Both the position numbers and the translations under genes were made by a program. Below the pieces are notes generated by a model, which did no database searches, was not told the origin of the DNA, and was given only the letters and a program-made list of their open reading frames with translations. A DNA stretch of 64,000 nucleotides from Lottia gigantea. Taxonomy: Eukaryota > Mollusca > Gastropoda > Lottiidae. Where the stretch lies: contig NW_008708117.1 of assembly GCF_000327385.1 (NCBI RefSeq), positions 293,810 to 357,809 of the forward strand, given 5' to 3'. Every line of letters starts with the position of its first letter. The first letter of the stretch is position 1. Positions 14,501 through 24,669 of this stretch are shown here, in pieces.

Positions 14501-14529
14501 CTGGCCATATCGGCATCATTTGACGCCAT
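2514..14529 (-). CDS. DGCR8: Microprocessor complex subunit DGCR8 / Pasha, complete, 16 coding exons
   Basis: Binds primary microRNA hairpins in the nucleus and partners Drosha. Exons (minus strand): 14529-14130, 13064-12922, 12696-12327, 11914-11813, 11182-11113, 10714-10663, 10367-10286, 9593-9492, 8392-8294, 7934-7855, 7490-7390, 6767-6668, 5726-5670, 3498-3418, 2748-2638, 2570-2514. They join in phase with GT-AG sites to about 668 aa (human about 773). Residues 1-133 are acidic. The WW region is at about 143-175 ([19 protein letters not shown]), with Met in TMSRPYF where vertebrates, from memory, have Trp. IPCLQY (Pro191-Cys192) matches the heme-ligand site. dsRBD1 is about 407-485 and dsRBD2 about 508-592, followed by a charged coiled tail. 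The start ATG sits in AAAATGG. The last exon (18 residues plus stop) is chosen only by acceptor and phase and is the least certain. Residues about 205-310 (exons 3-4) are low-complexity acidic sequence, poorly conserved in the family. Confidence 0.93.
2755..3165. repeat. Minisatellite, about 30-bp AT-rich unit, in the last large DGCR8 intron
   Basis: Tandem units of the form AGCTCAATCAATACATAA plus ATCAAAATACAT, about 13 copies with scattered substitutions and length changes. It lies in the intron between exons 14 and 15 and begins only a few bases upstream (in transcript sense) of the exon 15 acceptor at 2749. Open frames across it in both strands are repeat artefacts. Confidence 0.9.
3500..5655. 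repeat. Large tandem array in DGCR8 intron 13, built from exon 14 border sequence
   Basis: The base unit is about 57 bp (AACTGAAATTTAATATAAAA, then CATCCTCAAATTATTTGG and GAAATGAGGTTGGATA). From about 3600 to 4600 two unit types alternate as a 113-bp higher-order repeat; from about 4640 to 5655 single units predominate. By length the array holds roughly 35-40 units. In transcript sense every unit contains TATTAAATTTCAG-like sequence, the same as the true exon 14 acceptor (TTATTAAATTTCAG ending at 3499). The alternate unit type also carries TCTGTGAAAGGTCTCATT, the 3' end of exon 14 coding sequence. The array abuts the real acceptor. Confidence 0.93.
5980..6307 (+). mobile_element. Non-autonomous TIR element, family M2
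   Basis: About 330 bp with ends TAAAGGGTCAGGTGCACCATTTT and, inverted, TTAAAGGGAGAGGTGTGCCATT, giving imperfect TIRs of about 22 bp. No coding capacity. It lies in a DGCR8 intron. Other copies: 6890-7205, 41598-41916, and partial copies at 18380-18590, 27205-27430, 33420-33545, 35410-35475 and 39735-40000. The internal phrase GTGAGCTGTG(A/G)ACACTATTA identifies the family. Confidence 0.75.
6890..7205 (+). mobile_element. TIR element, family M2, second copy in DGCR8 introns
   Basis: Shares with the copy at 5980-6307 the start (...CTCGCCATTCTTGGGAG), the middle AAAATCGCATAATTCCTT and the end GATGGCAAACATGTCCCTTTAA. It sits between exons 12 and 11. Short open frames within it, on both strands, are element sequence rather than genes. 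Confidence 0.7.
8480..8745 (-). mobile_element. tRNA-derived SINE (family S1), minus orientation, in DGCR8 intron 8
   Basis: Shares with the plus-strand copy at 19822-20112 the block that reads GTTAAAGATCCCTCGACAG in sense, followed by a TGGAAATCG-type segment and the tail region near CTTCATTA. In this copy it is seen as CGACAGTCGAGGGATCTT. Related pieces occur at 1535-1600, 33630-33730, 34505-34640, 44340-44600 and 62645-62800. No protein is encoded. Confidence 0.65.
9043..9418. mobile_element. hAT-like MITE with 8-bp target-site duplication
   Basis: The ends are AGTGCTGG and CCAGCACT. The direct repeat ATCTCTGA is found at 9035-9042 and 9419-9426, a perfect 8-bp duplication as made by hAT transposases. 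The subterminal sequence holds repeated ACGATACATGTATCG-type motifs on both sides. The centre is AT-rich with no transposase. It lies between DGCR8 exons 9 and 8. Confidence 0.8.
9640..10190. repeat. Irregular minisatellite (AGTGATCTTTTCTGTAATA) in DGCR8 intron 7
   Basis: Many copies of AGTGATCTTTTCTGTAATA alternating with ACTAGCTAGTGAACTTTACT and TATAAGCTTAGTTAATGCA. Some blocks of about 120 bp are repeated almost exactly (near 9655-9720 and 9790-9860). Copies become degenerate toward 10190. The array is about 60 bp upstream, in transcript sense, of exon 8. Confidence 0.85.
10914..11034. repeat. Near-perfect long palindrome (foldback element) in DGCR8 intron 5
   Basis: The left arm starts CTGGTCACATATTCTCGAAA and continues CGATCTTAGCGCTAGGAT. 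The right arm is its inverse, running to TTCGAGAATACGTGGCCAG. Arms are about 45 bp with few mismatches around a loop of about 30 bp. The RNA would form a long hairpin in the DGCR8 pre-mRNA. It is most simply a small MITE. Confidence 0.85.
13192..13447. mobile_element. TIR element, family M3, complete copy in DGCR8 intron 1
   Basis: The left end AAAGGGATTGTAAAGAGGTTTT is matched in inverse by AAAACCTCTTTTCAGTCCCTTT at the right end. Long subterminal inverted sequence (TGCAATTCCACTAAAACTAA against its complement) makes the whole copy nearly palindromic. Other copies: 17776-18055 (complete), about 2310-2510, 12160-12290 and 18233-18380 (partial). Confidence 0.75.
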
Positions 14530-17026
14530 TTTAATTCTACAAGCTGAATGTTATTTTCCACCTCGGTTTCTCAGTCCAACTTCAGTTAAATTATTCGTTG
14601 GACACAAGATTCAGAGGCTAGAATACTACAAGATTCCACGAAAAATTTCTTTAACTTTCTGTCATAGATTATTCAATAACCTATGGATTTTGTCTACGCA
14701 AAGTAGCCTAGTCTGTACTTAGGGGCAAAATGTTTTGCAAAAAATTCCAGTCAGATCTAGCTTCTCAAATTGAAAAAGATTTGGCTTTAAAGCAAAAGTT
14801 TTGTGTCCTGGAATATAATATGATGTCCTATTAAGCAGGCCTACTAACACCAATCTAATACAGTTGATCTGATTTCAGATAAGCCTATTCAACACTGTAG
14901 ATATGTCGTAAAAGGTTGAGAACTTTGTGTATTGCAATGATAAACTGTAAGAACTAAAGATGTATAAAATATATCTTTAGTTGACTTAGTCTGTCTTACA
15001 ATACACTATCTAAATTCTGCTTGTTAACCATAATTAATATATTCCCACGATCTGTGAATCTGAAATAAGACAAACAATGACATCATGTAGTGGAAAGAAA
15101 AACCTTTCTAATTTCATTGCTCTCAAATGTGCCACAGTAAGAACAGATTAAAAAATCACAATTTTTTTTTACAAGGATAACAATAAGATCTTATGCAGAC
15201 TACCTGGTTTTTCTCCAAACCTTTTGGGAAAAAGTCTTTCCTGGGTTAGTCTCATTTACTGCTTTATCATCAACTGTGCTTATAGTAAAACTAACAAGCT
15301 CATATAAGCCCTTAGCCTATGCTTTTGTTCTTCATATCTGAGAAAATAGCTGAGGGGATAAACATTCTTATTCTTCAAAACGAGGACATAGTCGAGATAG
15401 CTATACTAGTAATAGGCTACTGAACGGCTATTGACTAGTTTGATAAACTCCAACCATTATTTACAGGCTTAATCATTACAGATGATGTATACAGCTAGTC
15501 ACCTGGGTAAGTGGGAGGGGGTCAGAGATAATGCAGCCCAACCTACTAATTAGTGCTAGAGTGAGATGAGAATAGTACTCTCAAAAAAGCACTGGCCTAG
15601 GTCATGATGAGACAGTCTGTGAGCCTTATGATGAGTTTCAAAACCCCTCATGCCTTTTACCTTTCCAAGTCAACACAACCATTCTTTAAAGATTGTGGTC
15701 AGACAGTTATGACAAGATCAGATTAAAAGAATGTGTATAAACAGAAGCTGCTCATGCATGTTATTATCAAAGAATAAGAAAGTAAATGTAAAAAGATAGG
15801 CTTCACTAAGGCTTAGCCTGTTAAACAGTCCATAGTCTAGGTTGTCAACCATTTAGTTTAATTGTGGTTATTTCATTTCTGAAGAAATTGTTTTACTGTT
15901 AATTACCACTCAATCCAAAACTTCAAAACCTAAAAAAATTTTCGACAGGAAATAGTATTTTGATTACTTGCCCTTTAATCCGAAAAATTTCCATATTTCA
16001 GTACCGGTATTTGATACTAAAAAAACAAGTAAATGGACCAAATTTTTATCTATTCCTTTTTTATTTCACATAATTTGATCAATAAAGATTCAAATCGAAA
16101 GGCAATTCAATATATGAGTGAGTGATAAGAGAATGAAGAAGTAAAAAATTAGAACTTGACCTTCCTGAGTTTGTCAATGTTTCGGACTAAAGGGCAAGAA
16201 CTCTTGTAAATTAATGAATGCATGGCCACCTGAAATTGTTTCTTAATTTCTGTTGTGTTTATCCCTTTTTAACTCTTTGTTTATTGAGTATTTTAAAGGT
16301 GTCATAGAATATTGTATAAAACTGTTGATCTATGACCATCGTTAGTATTTTGTAAGTCTCCCTGTTGATTGTTTTCAGTGTGTTTGAGAAATAAGAATGT
16401 GAGAAAATGGGTCAGACTGAAATATTTAAGTAGGCTATATGCCTAGTTTCTGCTTATTCATTGAAGTGGAAGTTTGGGCCTGATATCTTTATCTGTTTCT
16501 ATATCAGACAACATTTTTGTACTGAGAGTCTTAGATTATCTTGCAATATATAAGCAATCCATGTACTAGTACGTAATTTAAAATGATTAGCCTAGATCTA
16601 CAGGCATTTAAAATCACATTGGCCAAATCGATCTAGAATTCTAGAATTCCATCATGGCTATGAAACACATCAAACGTTATCGCTACAAAGATACGGAAAT
16701 TTTTGATTATGTAAAGCAAATCCTAATTCTAATGAATGTTTTATTGTTGTTTTATCATTCTTCATAGTTCATGATGTATTGGTCCTATAGGCCTACAGTA
16801 AACACAGTCATGTCTTTCACGTGTTGCGTATGTGACCCTTGACAGGTTTCCTAATGGGAAGGGACATAACTCTAGTTATGGAATGGCATGGTTCAACTAT
16901 CAGGAAATTCGTTGAATCACACAATTTTATCGGGAACGGGAATGTGCAGATAAACGAGGCCCCACTTTAACTTGGTTAAGAATAAAAATTAATTTCAGTA
17001 TTTGTTTATTTTAGTAAATTCTGAAG
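14530..17026. other. Intergenic region between divergent DGCR8 and HGH1
   Basis: About 2.5 kb holds the 5' ends of both genes. The HGH1 start codon follows TTTGTTTATTTTAG (acceptor-like, ending near 17014) by about a dozen bases, so HGH1 probably has a spliced 5' UTR and its promoter lies further left. I see no coding exon, no tandem array and no obvious TIR element in this stretch. Confidence 0.5.
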
Positions 17027-19800
17027 ATGTTGGATGAACCAACCAAAAAGACCCTGGAGAAGGAAATACTTCCATTTCTGAACAAGACTGCCAGAACAGA
17101 TGTTAAAGCTATCGCATTGGAGTATTTTCTTGGAATGACAGGAACTCTCGATGGTCGATCATTTATTGCTCAGGGAAATGTTTACCTAGAAGGCATTTTA
17201 TCTTTAACCACTGATGAACACGATTTAATTATTAAAGATGCTTTTTTTTCCTTAACTAATTTGGCTACGGACGAAACAACAGCATGGAAACTCATGAACA
17301 TGGACAAATTTCCAAACAATGGAATTAAATGGCTACGATTTTCTATCAGTCCTGAAAATGAGACTGCAGACGTTGTACTTAGTTTGATCTCCAATTTAAC
17401 TCGCTCTTATAAATGTGCTGAAAAACTAGTCCAGGAAATTTCAGAAAGTGATGACATTACCATTGAAAAACTAGTTTTAATTCTTTGTGACTTGGAACAT
17501 AATAAAAAAGCCAAAATGAACTATTTGGGTACAGTTTTGATGAATTTAACGCAAGTTCCTAACATTCGTAAAGAGATCACAAATAAAGACAGATGTATAA
17601 TACAACGTTTACTGCCCTTTACAGAATATTCAGCCTCTGCCATTAGAAGAGGTGGAGTGGTTGGTGCAATCAGAAACTGCTGCTTTGACTCTAGTAAGTA
17701 CTGGTGGTTCAATATCATTTGACTTTTGACTATATAACTGGTCTGATAGAAGAAATATTAGGATTTTCCACAATTTGAAAGGGATTGTAAAGAGGTTTTC
17801 TAAATTTTGAATCGGGGACATTAATGGCATAAAGTCTGCACCATTCAAATTTTCAATCAGATATCTGTGGTTCCTGTACTAAGTAAACTAAATGATGGCT
17901 GACTTCACTATATCAAAATCTGCTTATATCACATAAGGCCCTTTCTGATCACAAGACACTTTTCACGTAAGAATTGCAGGAACCACTGAAAATTGAAATA
18001 GTGAACTTGATGATATAAGTGTCCTGAACATAGAAAGTTTACTCTTCTACCCTATAAATAAATGTAAAATTTTCTACATTATTAACTTCCATTTTCTTAT
18101 GAATCATTGTTCTATGTACCGGTAATCCCATATAAAATGTAGAGTAATATAGAAATTAGGTTTTTCCGATGAAACATATATTTTGGACCTTTTGAATGAC
18201 AATATACAAATAACAGTTTTGATTACCTCTTTAAAAAGGCATTGTAAAGAGGTTTTTTAAATCTTTAAATACCAATGATAGCATCAATTTGCACATTCCA
18301 ATTTTTGATCAAACGTCTGCGGTTCCTGCAATTCCACTAAAACTAACCGTTTATGTCATCAAATTTATCTTTCGATTTCTATCTACTGTTACACAGATAT
18401 GTCTTTTCTATATGGCAAGAAATGATGAGTCATCATTTTAACACTCAAACGCTGATAAATTGAAGGCTCAAATTTGGACGGTGAGCTGTGGACACTATTA
18501 CTGATAAGCTAAGCTAAAAAAAATCCTGTTTCTGATACATAAGTATAATTGGACCAATGGATGGCAAATTTGTGCCTTTACGTTTACAAACCTAGGAAGA
18601 TAAAGACATCATTATTATGATCATTTCATTCTTCAGGTTATCACGAATGGTTATTGAGTGATGAAGTTGATATATTACCACGTCTATTATTACCATTGGC
18701 TGGTCCAGAGGAATTTGATGAAGAAGATACAGAGAAATTACCAGATGATCTTCAGTATCTACCACCAGATAAAACTCGAGAACCTGATGCAGATATTAGA
18801 TTATTACTGATAGAAACTCTAAATCAGGTGAATACAAAAAATATTTTTTATAGCTTGACTTACTAAAACTGGTACTGTTAGTGAACCATAGGTGAGTAGC
18901 CAAGATCTAGTTCTAAATGGCACTATAATTATCTCAATATGAGTGTTATTAAATGCTATGGCCATTTAGTGAGAACATTCAAACCCTTTGATAACCCTAT
19001 TGATCCATAACTGTGAAAATGCTATAGCTCTTTAAATATTAGATAGTTAGATATGCTCCTTGGTTCAAACCTTGTTGAGCACTCTATCTGGAGTGTACCA
19101 TAGTCGTTAGCTTGTATGCGTAGCTCACTAGCTTGCTAGTTTGAGCTTTCTGGCATAGTGCCATGATACCACATATGCAGGGTCATCTGAGGCGGCTATA
19201 TAGCCAAACCTCAACTCCAGGATCAGCTCTGCACTGCACTGATGAGGCCCAGAAGGCCAAAACAGTCCTATTTGCAGTTAGCTCTTTTAAGTTTTCAACT
19301 GATTTTCATAAAACTTGAATGAATGAAAATGCAAAAATGCTATAGCCTATCAGTAAAAATATTTTGTTATTGTTGCTCTCTAGGTCTTCAACTGAAGAAA
19401 ATTTTAAACTTTTAACCCATTTGTCAATCCTTGTGGTCCTGAATTATATAAATATATATATAAGCTTACTTCAGTCATATACAATATATAATATGTTTTA
19501 TGTTTTTTTTTTTTGCAGCTTCTTGCTACCAAATTTGGGCGAGAGACGTTTGAAAAGAAGAATGCCTATGTTATAATGAGAGAATACCATAAATGGGAAC
19601 CTGATAGAAAAAACAATTTAGCTATTCACAATGTTATTGATGTATTGATCGGCGATGAGCCTGATGAAGGAATGGAGAATTTACAAAACGTGGAAATACC
19701 ACCAGATATTCAGGAGAAGTTTATTAAAGAAGATAAAGAAATGGAAAAACAATTGATTGTTGAAGAAGATCGTGCTTCAAAATCTGATAATAAAACTTAA
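17027..19800 (+). CDS. HGH1: HGH1 homolog (eEF2-specific folding co-chaperone), complete, 3 coding exons
   Basis: Exons are 17027-17693, 18637-18827 and 19519-19800; GT-AG sites join in phase (1, 0) to 379 aa, close to the human length of about 390. HGH1 is a cytosolic armadillo-repeat protein that bridges newly made elongation factor 2 to the TRiC chaperonin. Exon 1 encodes helical repeats with a conserved RRGGVVGAIRNCCFDS segment (about 207-222). Exon 2 opens with YHEWLLSDEVDILPRLLLPL and contains LPDDLQYLPPDKTREPDADI, a near-diagnostic block. Exon 3 has the capping helices and VLIGDEPDEGMENL, then an acidic charged tail. The start chosen is the first ATG after the acceptor-like 5' UTR border; no upstream in-frame alternative was seen. 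Intron 1 carries two TIR elements. Identification rests on remembered family sequence and is firm. Confidence 0.95.
17776..18055. mobile_element. TIR element, family M3, in HGH1 intron 1
   Basis: Left end AAAGGGATTGTAAAGAGGTTTT; the right half is the inverted counterpart (AATTGCAGGAACCACTGAAA ... GAACATAGAAAGTTTACTC). Same family as 13192-13447, more diverged. No coding capacity. Confidence 0.65.
18233..18590 (+). mobile_element. Chimeric TIR element: M3 left half, M2 right half, in HGH1 intron 1
   Basis: The first 150 bp match M3 (AAAGGCATTGTAAAGAGGTTTT ... GCAATTCCACTAAAACTAA). From about 18385 the sequence matches M2 (ATGTCTTTTCTATA, then GGTGAGCTGTGGACACTATTA and GGATGGCAAATTTGTGCCTTTA). 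Both families start and end with AAAGGG/CCCTTT-like bases. Confidence 0.6.
19045..19345 (+). mobile_element. SINE-like element with a degenerate hammerhead ribozyme core, in HGH1 intron 2
   Basis: At 19239-19268 the sequence reads CTGATGAGGCC-CAGAA-GGCC-AAAAC. This is a hammerhead core with a 4-bp stem II, except that the invariant GAAA is AAAA. A (GAATGAAT)-type tail follows near 19315. Hammerheads of this form are known in Penelope-like and retrozyme-type elements of molluscs and other animals. The altered core suggests a dead copy. Element borders are approximate. Confidence 0.5.
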
Positions 19801-19821
19801 AATTTTTGTTTTGTTTTGATT

Positions 19822-20112
19822 GATCCCCAGTGGTTCAATGAGTTAGACCTTGCTCACTAACCTGAAGGTCCAGGGCTGGGGGCAGACATGGAAAAAGCTT
19901 CTAGTCGTCTAGATTGGACAATAAATTGATGCCCTGTGTGCTACAGACTGTGCACGTTAAAGATCCCTCGACAGTTGGAAATCGAAAAAGAGTAGACTAA
20001 TGTCACTGTCCTGGCAAAATTCCCTCATTGACCTCTCCATGGAGTTGCCTGTCTTCATTAACCCAATTAGGTGCAGAGGAGTAGAATGTAAAACCATTTC
20101 ATTTCTTTGATT
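19822..20112 (+). mobile_element. tRNA-derived SINE (family S1), plus orientation
   Basis: Begins with tRNA-like sequence (CAGTGGTTCAATGAGTTAGA ... AAGGTCCAGGGCTGG), followed by the family core GCACGTTAAAGATCCCTCGA and GTTGGAAATCG. It ends near CATTTCATTTCTTTGA. It sits about 20 bases past the HGH1 stop codon, so it may lie in the 3' UTR. Other copies are listed under 8480-8745. Confidence 0.7.
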
Positions 20113-20149
20113 CGATGTTTTTCAATTCAAGAAACATAAAATATAACTT

Positions 20150-21160
20150 TATTAATAACTATATACAATATGATTATAGTTAAGTTAACATAAAATACCA
20201 CATGGTTATATTTATATAAACATAAAATACCACATGGTTATATTTATATAAACATAAAATACAACATGTTTATATTTATAACATAAAATACAACATGTTT
20301 ATATTTATATAAACATAAAATATAACTTGAGAAATATATGATATATTTACAGTTAACATAATATAAAATACAACATGGTTATATTTATATAAACATAAAA
20401 TACTACATGTTAATATAAATATAAAATACCACATGTTTATATTTATATAAACATAAAATACCACCTGTTTATATCTATATAAACATAAAATATAACTTTG
20501 GAAATATATAATATATTTAAAGTTAACATAATAAAAAATACATGTTTATATTTACATAAACATGCAATATAACTAAATAAATATAACATATGATCATAGT
20601 TAACATAAAATACAACATGTTTATAAAATACCACATATTTATATTTATATAAACATAAAATTCAAAATGGTTATAGTTACATAAACATAAAATATAACTT
20701 AATAAATATAGAATTTGTTCATCTATATATAAACATTAAATATAATACAGTAAATTATAATTGCAGAAACATAAAATACAACATGGTTATTGCTACATTA
20801 GACTTTATTACCGCATGTTTGTAACTACAGAGACATAAAATACAACATGTTTATAGTTATATTAAACTATAATACAGCATGCTTTCAATTTCAGACACAT
20901 AAAATACAACATGATGCAATAACATGAAATAAAGCATGTAACTTATAACACAATAAAATACAATATTGTTATAGCTACAATAACATAAATGTTACATCAA
21001 CATCAAATACAACACATTGATAGTTGAATTAACATTAAATACCACACATTGATAGTTGAAGTAACATTAAATACTGATGGTAGTTGTTACCTTAACATAG
21101 AATGTAGCATGTTTATACTTAATAGTTACAACAATATAAAATACAACATGCTTGTAGTTA
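20150..21160. repeat. AT-rich minisatellite (AAACATAAAATACAACATG) between HGH1 and the CABIT/SAM gene
   Basis: About 30 diverged units of roughly 32 bp, each containing ACATAAAATAC(A/C)ACATG and GTTATATTTATAT. Units become irregular beyond 20750. The open frames on the minus strand are repeat artefacts. The array fills most of the space between the 3' ends of the two convergent genes. Confidence 0.9.
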
Positions 21161-21236
21161 CGTTTTGGCCTTGTGGATAATACAATTTATAATTTTTTTT
21201 TTGTGAAAATAGAATACAAAATGGCATTCAGGATTT

Positions 21237-23582
21237 TTAGAGCATTTGTCCTCTAGATTCAATAAACAATGCTATCTTTCTGATTTCAAGTTTTTTTACG
21301 CTAGGAAAGGCCTTTTGTAAAGAACCGAGGTCCATTTTAGATAGTGCTTTTCCATCCAGTTTTTGGGCCCTCATGATTGACAGAGTATCCTCTTTAATAC
21401 CATATTGTCTTAGAATTACTTGTACGTCATTAACAGATTGAGCAGCAAGTTCAGAACTCTGGAAATCCTCACCACCAACTCCAGAGTCAGCTACACTCTG
21501 AGTATCAATGGATGTCGAAAATGCTGTAGCTCCTAGTTGAAGGTTATCAAATGCACTTGTGTTGAATTCTTCTGTGCTCATGCGATACATCGGAGCGCGA
21601 GACGGAACGGGTGGAGGGAGATCGGGTATTTCATCTTTCACAACTCTTCTTAACAAAGTTACGTTCTCATAAACGACCTCAACGCTAGAGCTCGAATCTG
21701 TGCGCCCTAAACCAGGAGAGCTCGACCTCGGAGAAGAAGGAGATATATTCGGAACATCATGCTGTGGAGAAGAAAACATTTGAGTTACTGAATACTGATT
21801 AGGGCGACCTCTGTATGTTTTTTGCACTTTTATAGTTCCTCGGTGGTCCACGGGAATTTTAAAAGAACTATTACCAAAACAGAGAGTCACATTCGAGTTT
21901 GATTGGATGGGAACCTTCTGTGATAACAGTTCTAAATGAGTCGTCGATTTCGTTTTAGGGAGCCAATGTTGTTCGTAAGCACTTTGACGAACGGGTGTAC
22001 TAGTTTTTCGGATTCTGGTCGGTGGTAAAGGGGCTCTGTGTTCCGGTCCCGAGTATAGGGAAACATCATCAAGTGTATCTGGCATAACAATGGACACTTT
22101 TATCTGCCTCATGTATAGTTCAGCCCTTTCTTTATACAGCACCATTGCTTCTTTATAGCCCCTATTTTGTATGAGTTCTTGGTTATTTTTGGCAACGTTG
22201 TATTTCAATACGGTTTCCACGGGGATCTCTAATAAGATATTTTTCACATTGAACACCGTTGATGACACTACAGATTCTTCCATAAATGTAGCAGAAAACA
22301 GTAAGGTCCCTGTAAAAGAACATGGTGTTGATGGACCGCGACCATAAACAAGCTTTAGAACGCAAGGAAATTGCTTGATCTTATGAAGTTGCACCACGGG
22401 CACTTTGACATTGTCTTTAGATGAAGTTAGGATATGAAATTGACCCTTTGCCTCAAAGGGTAGTAACACTTCTCTATCACCCTCGTCAATACACAATAAA
22501 AACTGTTCTTCTCTGCTTAAAATTTTGTCTTTAAAAGCTCTTTTCTTGGTGTATTTAGTGGTAGCTACGTACGTTCCGGATACCTTAAATACATCGCCGG
22601 GAAATACAGATCTGCTGTCTGGTCTTTCTGATGTTTTACTGGATGGCATTTGAAGACCAACAATTTTTTCTGTACCACCAATCAAAAATTTCGTAGCTCC
22701 ACTGGCTGCCGTGTTTTTAACGGTGGTATAAACCGGTATAGCCGGATCGTCTGTAATAGTATTAGGGTCTCCAAAGTGTGCAAACCATCCTGAAAAATAA
22801 ACGAGTCATCTAAATGATCTAAATATTATGATTTTGTTCAGATGAAGCTTAATCTTAAGTTTGACCAACCTTGAATAATATCTAGAAAAATTATGACGTT
22901 GGTGAAGTCACAAATTTGAATAGTACAATACAATTTTACGATTGATGACAAAATACATACACAATAAGATCTATTACATAGCTCGATACTAGGTATTAGG
23001 GGGGACCGACTCTCGAAAGCACTGGCAGAGGCATCAGAATTTTTGTTACATTGAGGAGGATTCGAACCCACGGCACCTAATCGCCTAGCAGATGTCAATC
23101 CAACTCGCTTCCGACTGAGCTACTCCACTGCCATAATAAGACAGTGTTCCAACCCAGTGTTAGAAGGAAGTATTGTCGTTCACACAGTTCGACCTTCAAG
23201 GAGATATCCTTATAGCCTGACACGGGCAGGGAGATGGTTGGCACTATGCCATTAAGACTGAAAACTTACCTTTGTAATCTTCAGGGATCAAAAGCGGGTC
23301 ACCAATTACTACGTATTTTCCTTTTGATTTATCATAATTCAGGTTACTCGCCACAAGTTTTCTGACAGACCTTTGACGGTACAATAACATTGGTTGAGCC
23401 ATATTAAAGCTTTTACTGTCAGTGGGCAAATCAAAATGACTGGAGTCACATCTTATCACACGTGGCAACTGAAAACTCTCCAGAAGCTTTCTCATGGTGT
23501 ATATACCTGCCTCCCATTGAAGATTGGGTTTGGCGATGCAGGCTCCCAACTCTAGTTCCTTTACGTCCTTCTTCTTTGCCAT
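21237..23582 (-). CDS. CABIT and SAM domain protein, GAREM-like MAPK adaptor, 2 exons
   Basis: Exons 23582-23270 and 22789-21237 join in phase (GT-AG) to about 621 aa. GAREM proteins are adaptors that link growth-factor receptors to GRB2/SHP2 and ERK signalling. Residues about 15-330 form a CABIT module, recognisable from LESFQLPRVIRC near the start, YVVIGDPLLIPEDYKGWF at the exon junction and REVLLPFEAKGQF in the second half. The middle is Ser/Pro-rich with PxxP sites (PLPPTR about 358, LPPPVPSR about 495) and Tyr478 in YENV, a GRB2-SH2 type YxN motif. The last 65 residues form a SAM domain (YGIKEDTLSIMRAQKLDGKA). The start MAKKKD at 23582 is preferred; an in-frame ATG at 23642 would add 20 residues. 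The gene is shorter than vertebrate GAREM1 (about 876 aa). THEMIS is a more distant alternative. Confidence 0.85.
22940..23132 (-). mobile_element. tRNA-derived SINE with intact A and B boxes, in the CABIT/SAM gene intron
   Basis: Read on the minus strand, the head is GTGGAGTAGCTCAGTCGGAA (A box) with GTGGGTTCGAATCCTCC (B box) about 40 bases later. A non-tRNA body follows containing GCCAGTGCTTTCGAGAGTCG and ending in an AT-rich tail near 22950. The acceptor stem does not close well, so a functional tRNA is unlikely. Same strand as the host gene. Confidence 0.75.
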
Positions 23583-23642
23583 AATAAGAGTATGATCAGG
23601 TAACTGATGAAAGTAGAATTTTCCAGCAGAATTTTCCCGCAT

Positions 23643-24180
23643 ATATCAGTATATAAAAGTATCTAAAGAATCGGAGTAAGTTCCTGATGATTTTGTTTCG
23701 AACACTAAACACTTTCCATGTTCACTTTTAAGTAAAATGTAAAATCTACTCAGCACAGTCAAGTGCCAAAATGAAACGTAAATTAGTCAGACCTCAAACA
23801 TCTAAAAATCCTTATACAACTCCAATCAAAACATTCGTTACGAAACTAAAGAGGATATTGTTTACATCCTTCCCAATGAAGTGGTGCAATCGGAAATGAT
23901 TTCATCAATTTCGTCGTTTGATCTAATCTTTGGTACCATTCATGTCCGCCATTCAGTTCTTGACTTTATCAGAAAAGTCACAAGCTGAAAATAGATATCA
24001 AAGATAACAAATATGCTATACTCCTAGATAAAGTTATTTTATGAATGTTGTTTTTTCAAACGAACTCACCACTGTCACTTTGCGAGCCCTTCGGAGGACT
24101 ATTTAGTAATTCTACGTAACGTACACTTTACTCAAACCAGATAAATCTTGCCCTCCCCAGTTCCTTAGCCACGATGTATA
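23643..24180. other. 5' flank of the CABIT/SAM gene
   Basis: Probable promoter and 5' UTR region for the minus-strand gene. No coding exon, tandem array or element border could be supported. Confidence 0.4.
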
Positions 24181-24189
24181 GGTTTTATT

Positions 24190-24665
24190 TCACCACGGGT
24201 AGAGCAAGTCCGACAAATCTGACCCTCCCAAGTTCCTCAAACCCAATAATGGATAAAATTTCGTCACGGGTAGATCTAGTCCGACAAATCTGAGCCAACC
24301 ATATTCCCCAGACCCAATAATGGATGTGATTTCGTCACAGGTAGACCTAGTCCGACAAATCTGAGACAACCCAGTTCCTCAAGCCCAATATATGGATGTG
24401 ATTTCGTCACGGGTAGATTTAGCCCGACAAATCTGAGTCAACCATAGTTCTTCAGACCCAATAATAGATGTGATTTCGTCACTGGTAGATTTAGCCCGAC
24501 AAATCTGAGCAAACCATAGTTCCTCAGACCCAATGATGGATGTGATTTCGTCACTGGTAGATTTAGCCCGACAAATCTGAGCCAACCATAGTTCCTCAGA
24601 CCGAATAATGGGTGTGATTTCGTCACGGATAGATCTAGCCCGAAAAATCTAACCACTTCCCAAAC
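24190..24665. repeat. Minisatellite with about 72-bp unit
   Basis: About seven tandem copies, spacing 71-74 bp, each with GATGTGATTTCGTCAC, GTAGATTTAGCCCGACAAAT and a CTCAGACCCAATAATG segment. The short minus-strand proteins spelled by this stretch (repeating QICRAKST) come from the repeat and are not a gene. Confidence 0.9.
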
Positions 24666-24669
24666 CTCA

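Noticed and set aside
22990-23132. A functional tRNA gene in the CABIT/SAM intron
   Set aside because: A and B boxes are good but the acceptor arm does not pair and a SINE body follows directly.
24379-24656. Minus-strand open frames repeating QICRAKST
   Set aside because: Products of the 72-bp minisatellite; units differ by frame-changing lengths.
24190-24665. CRISPR-like array
   Set aside because: Repeats are contiguous without unique spacers, imperfect, and lie in an intron-bearing eukaryotic genome.
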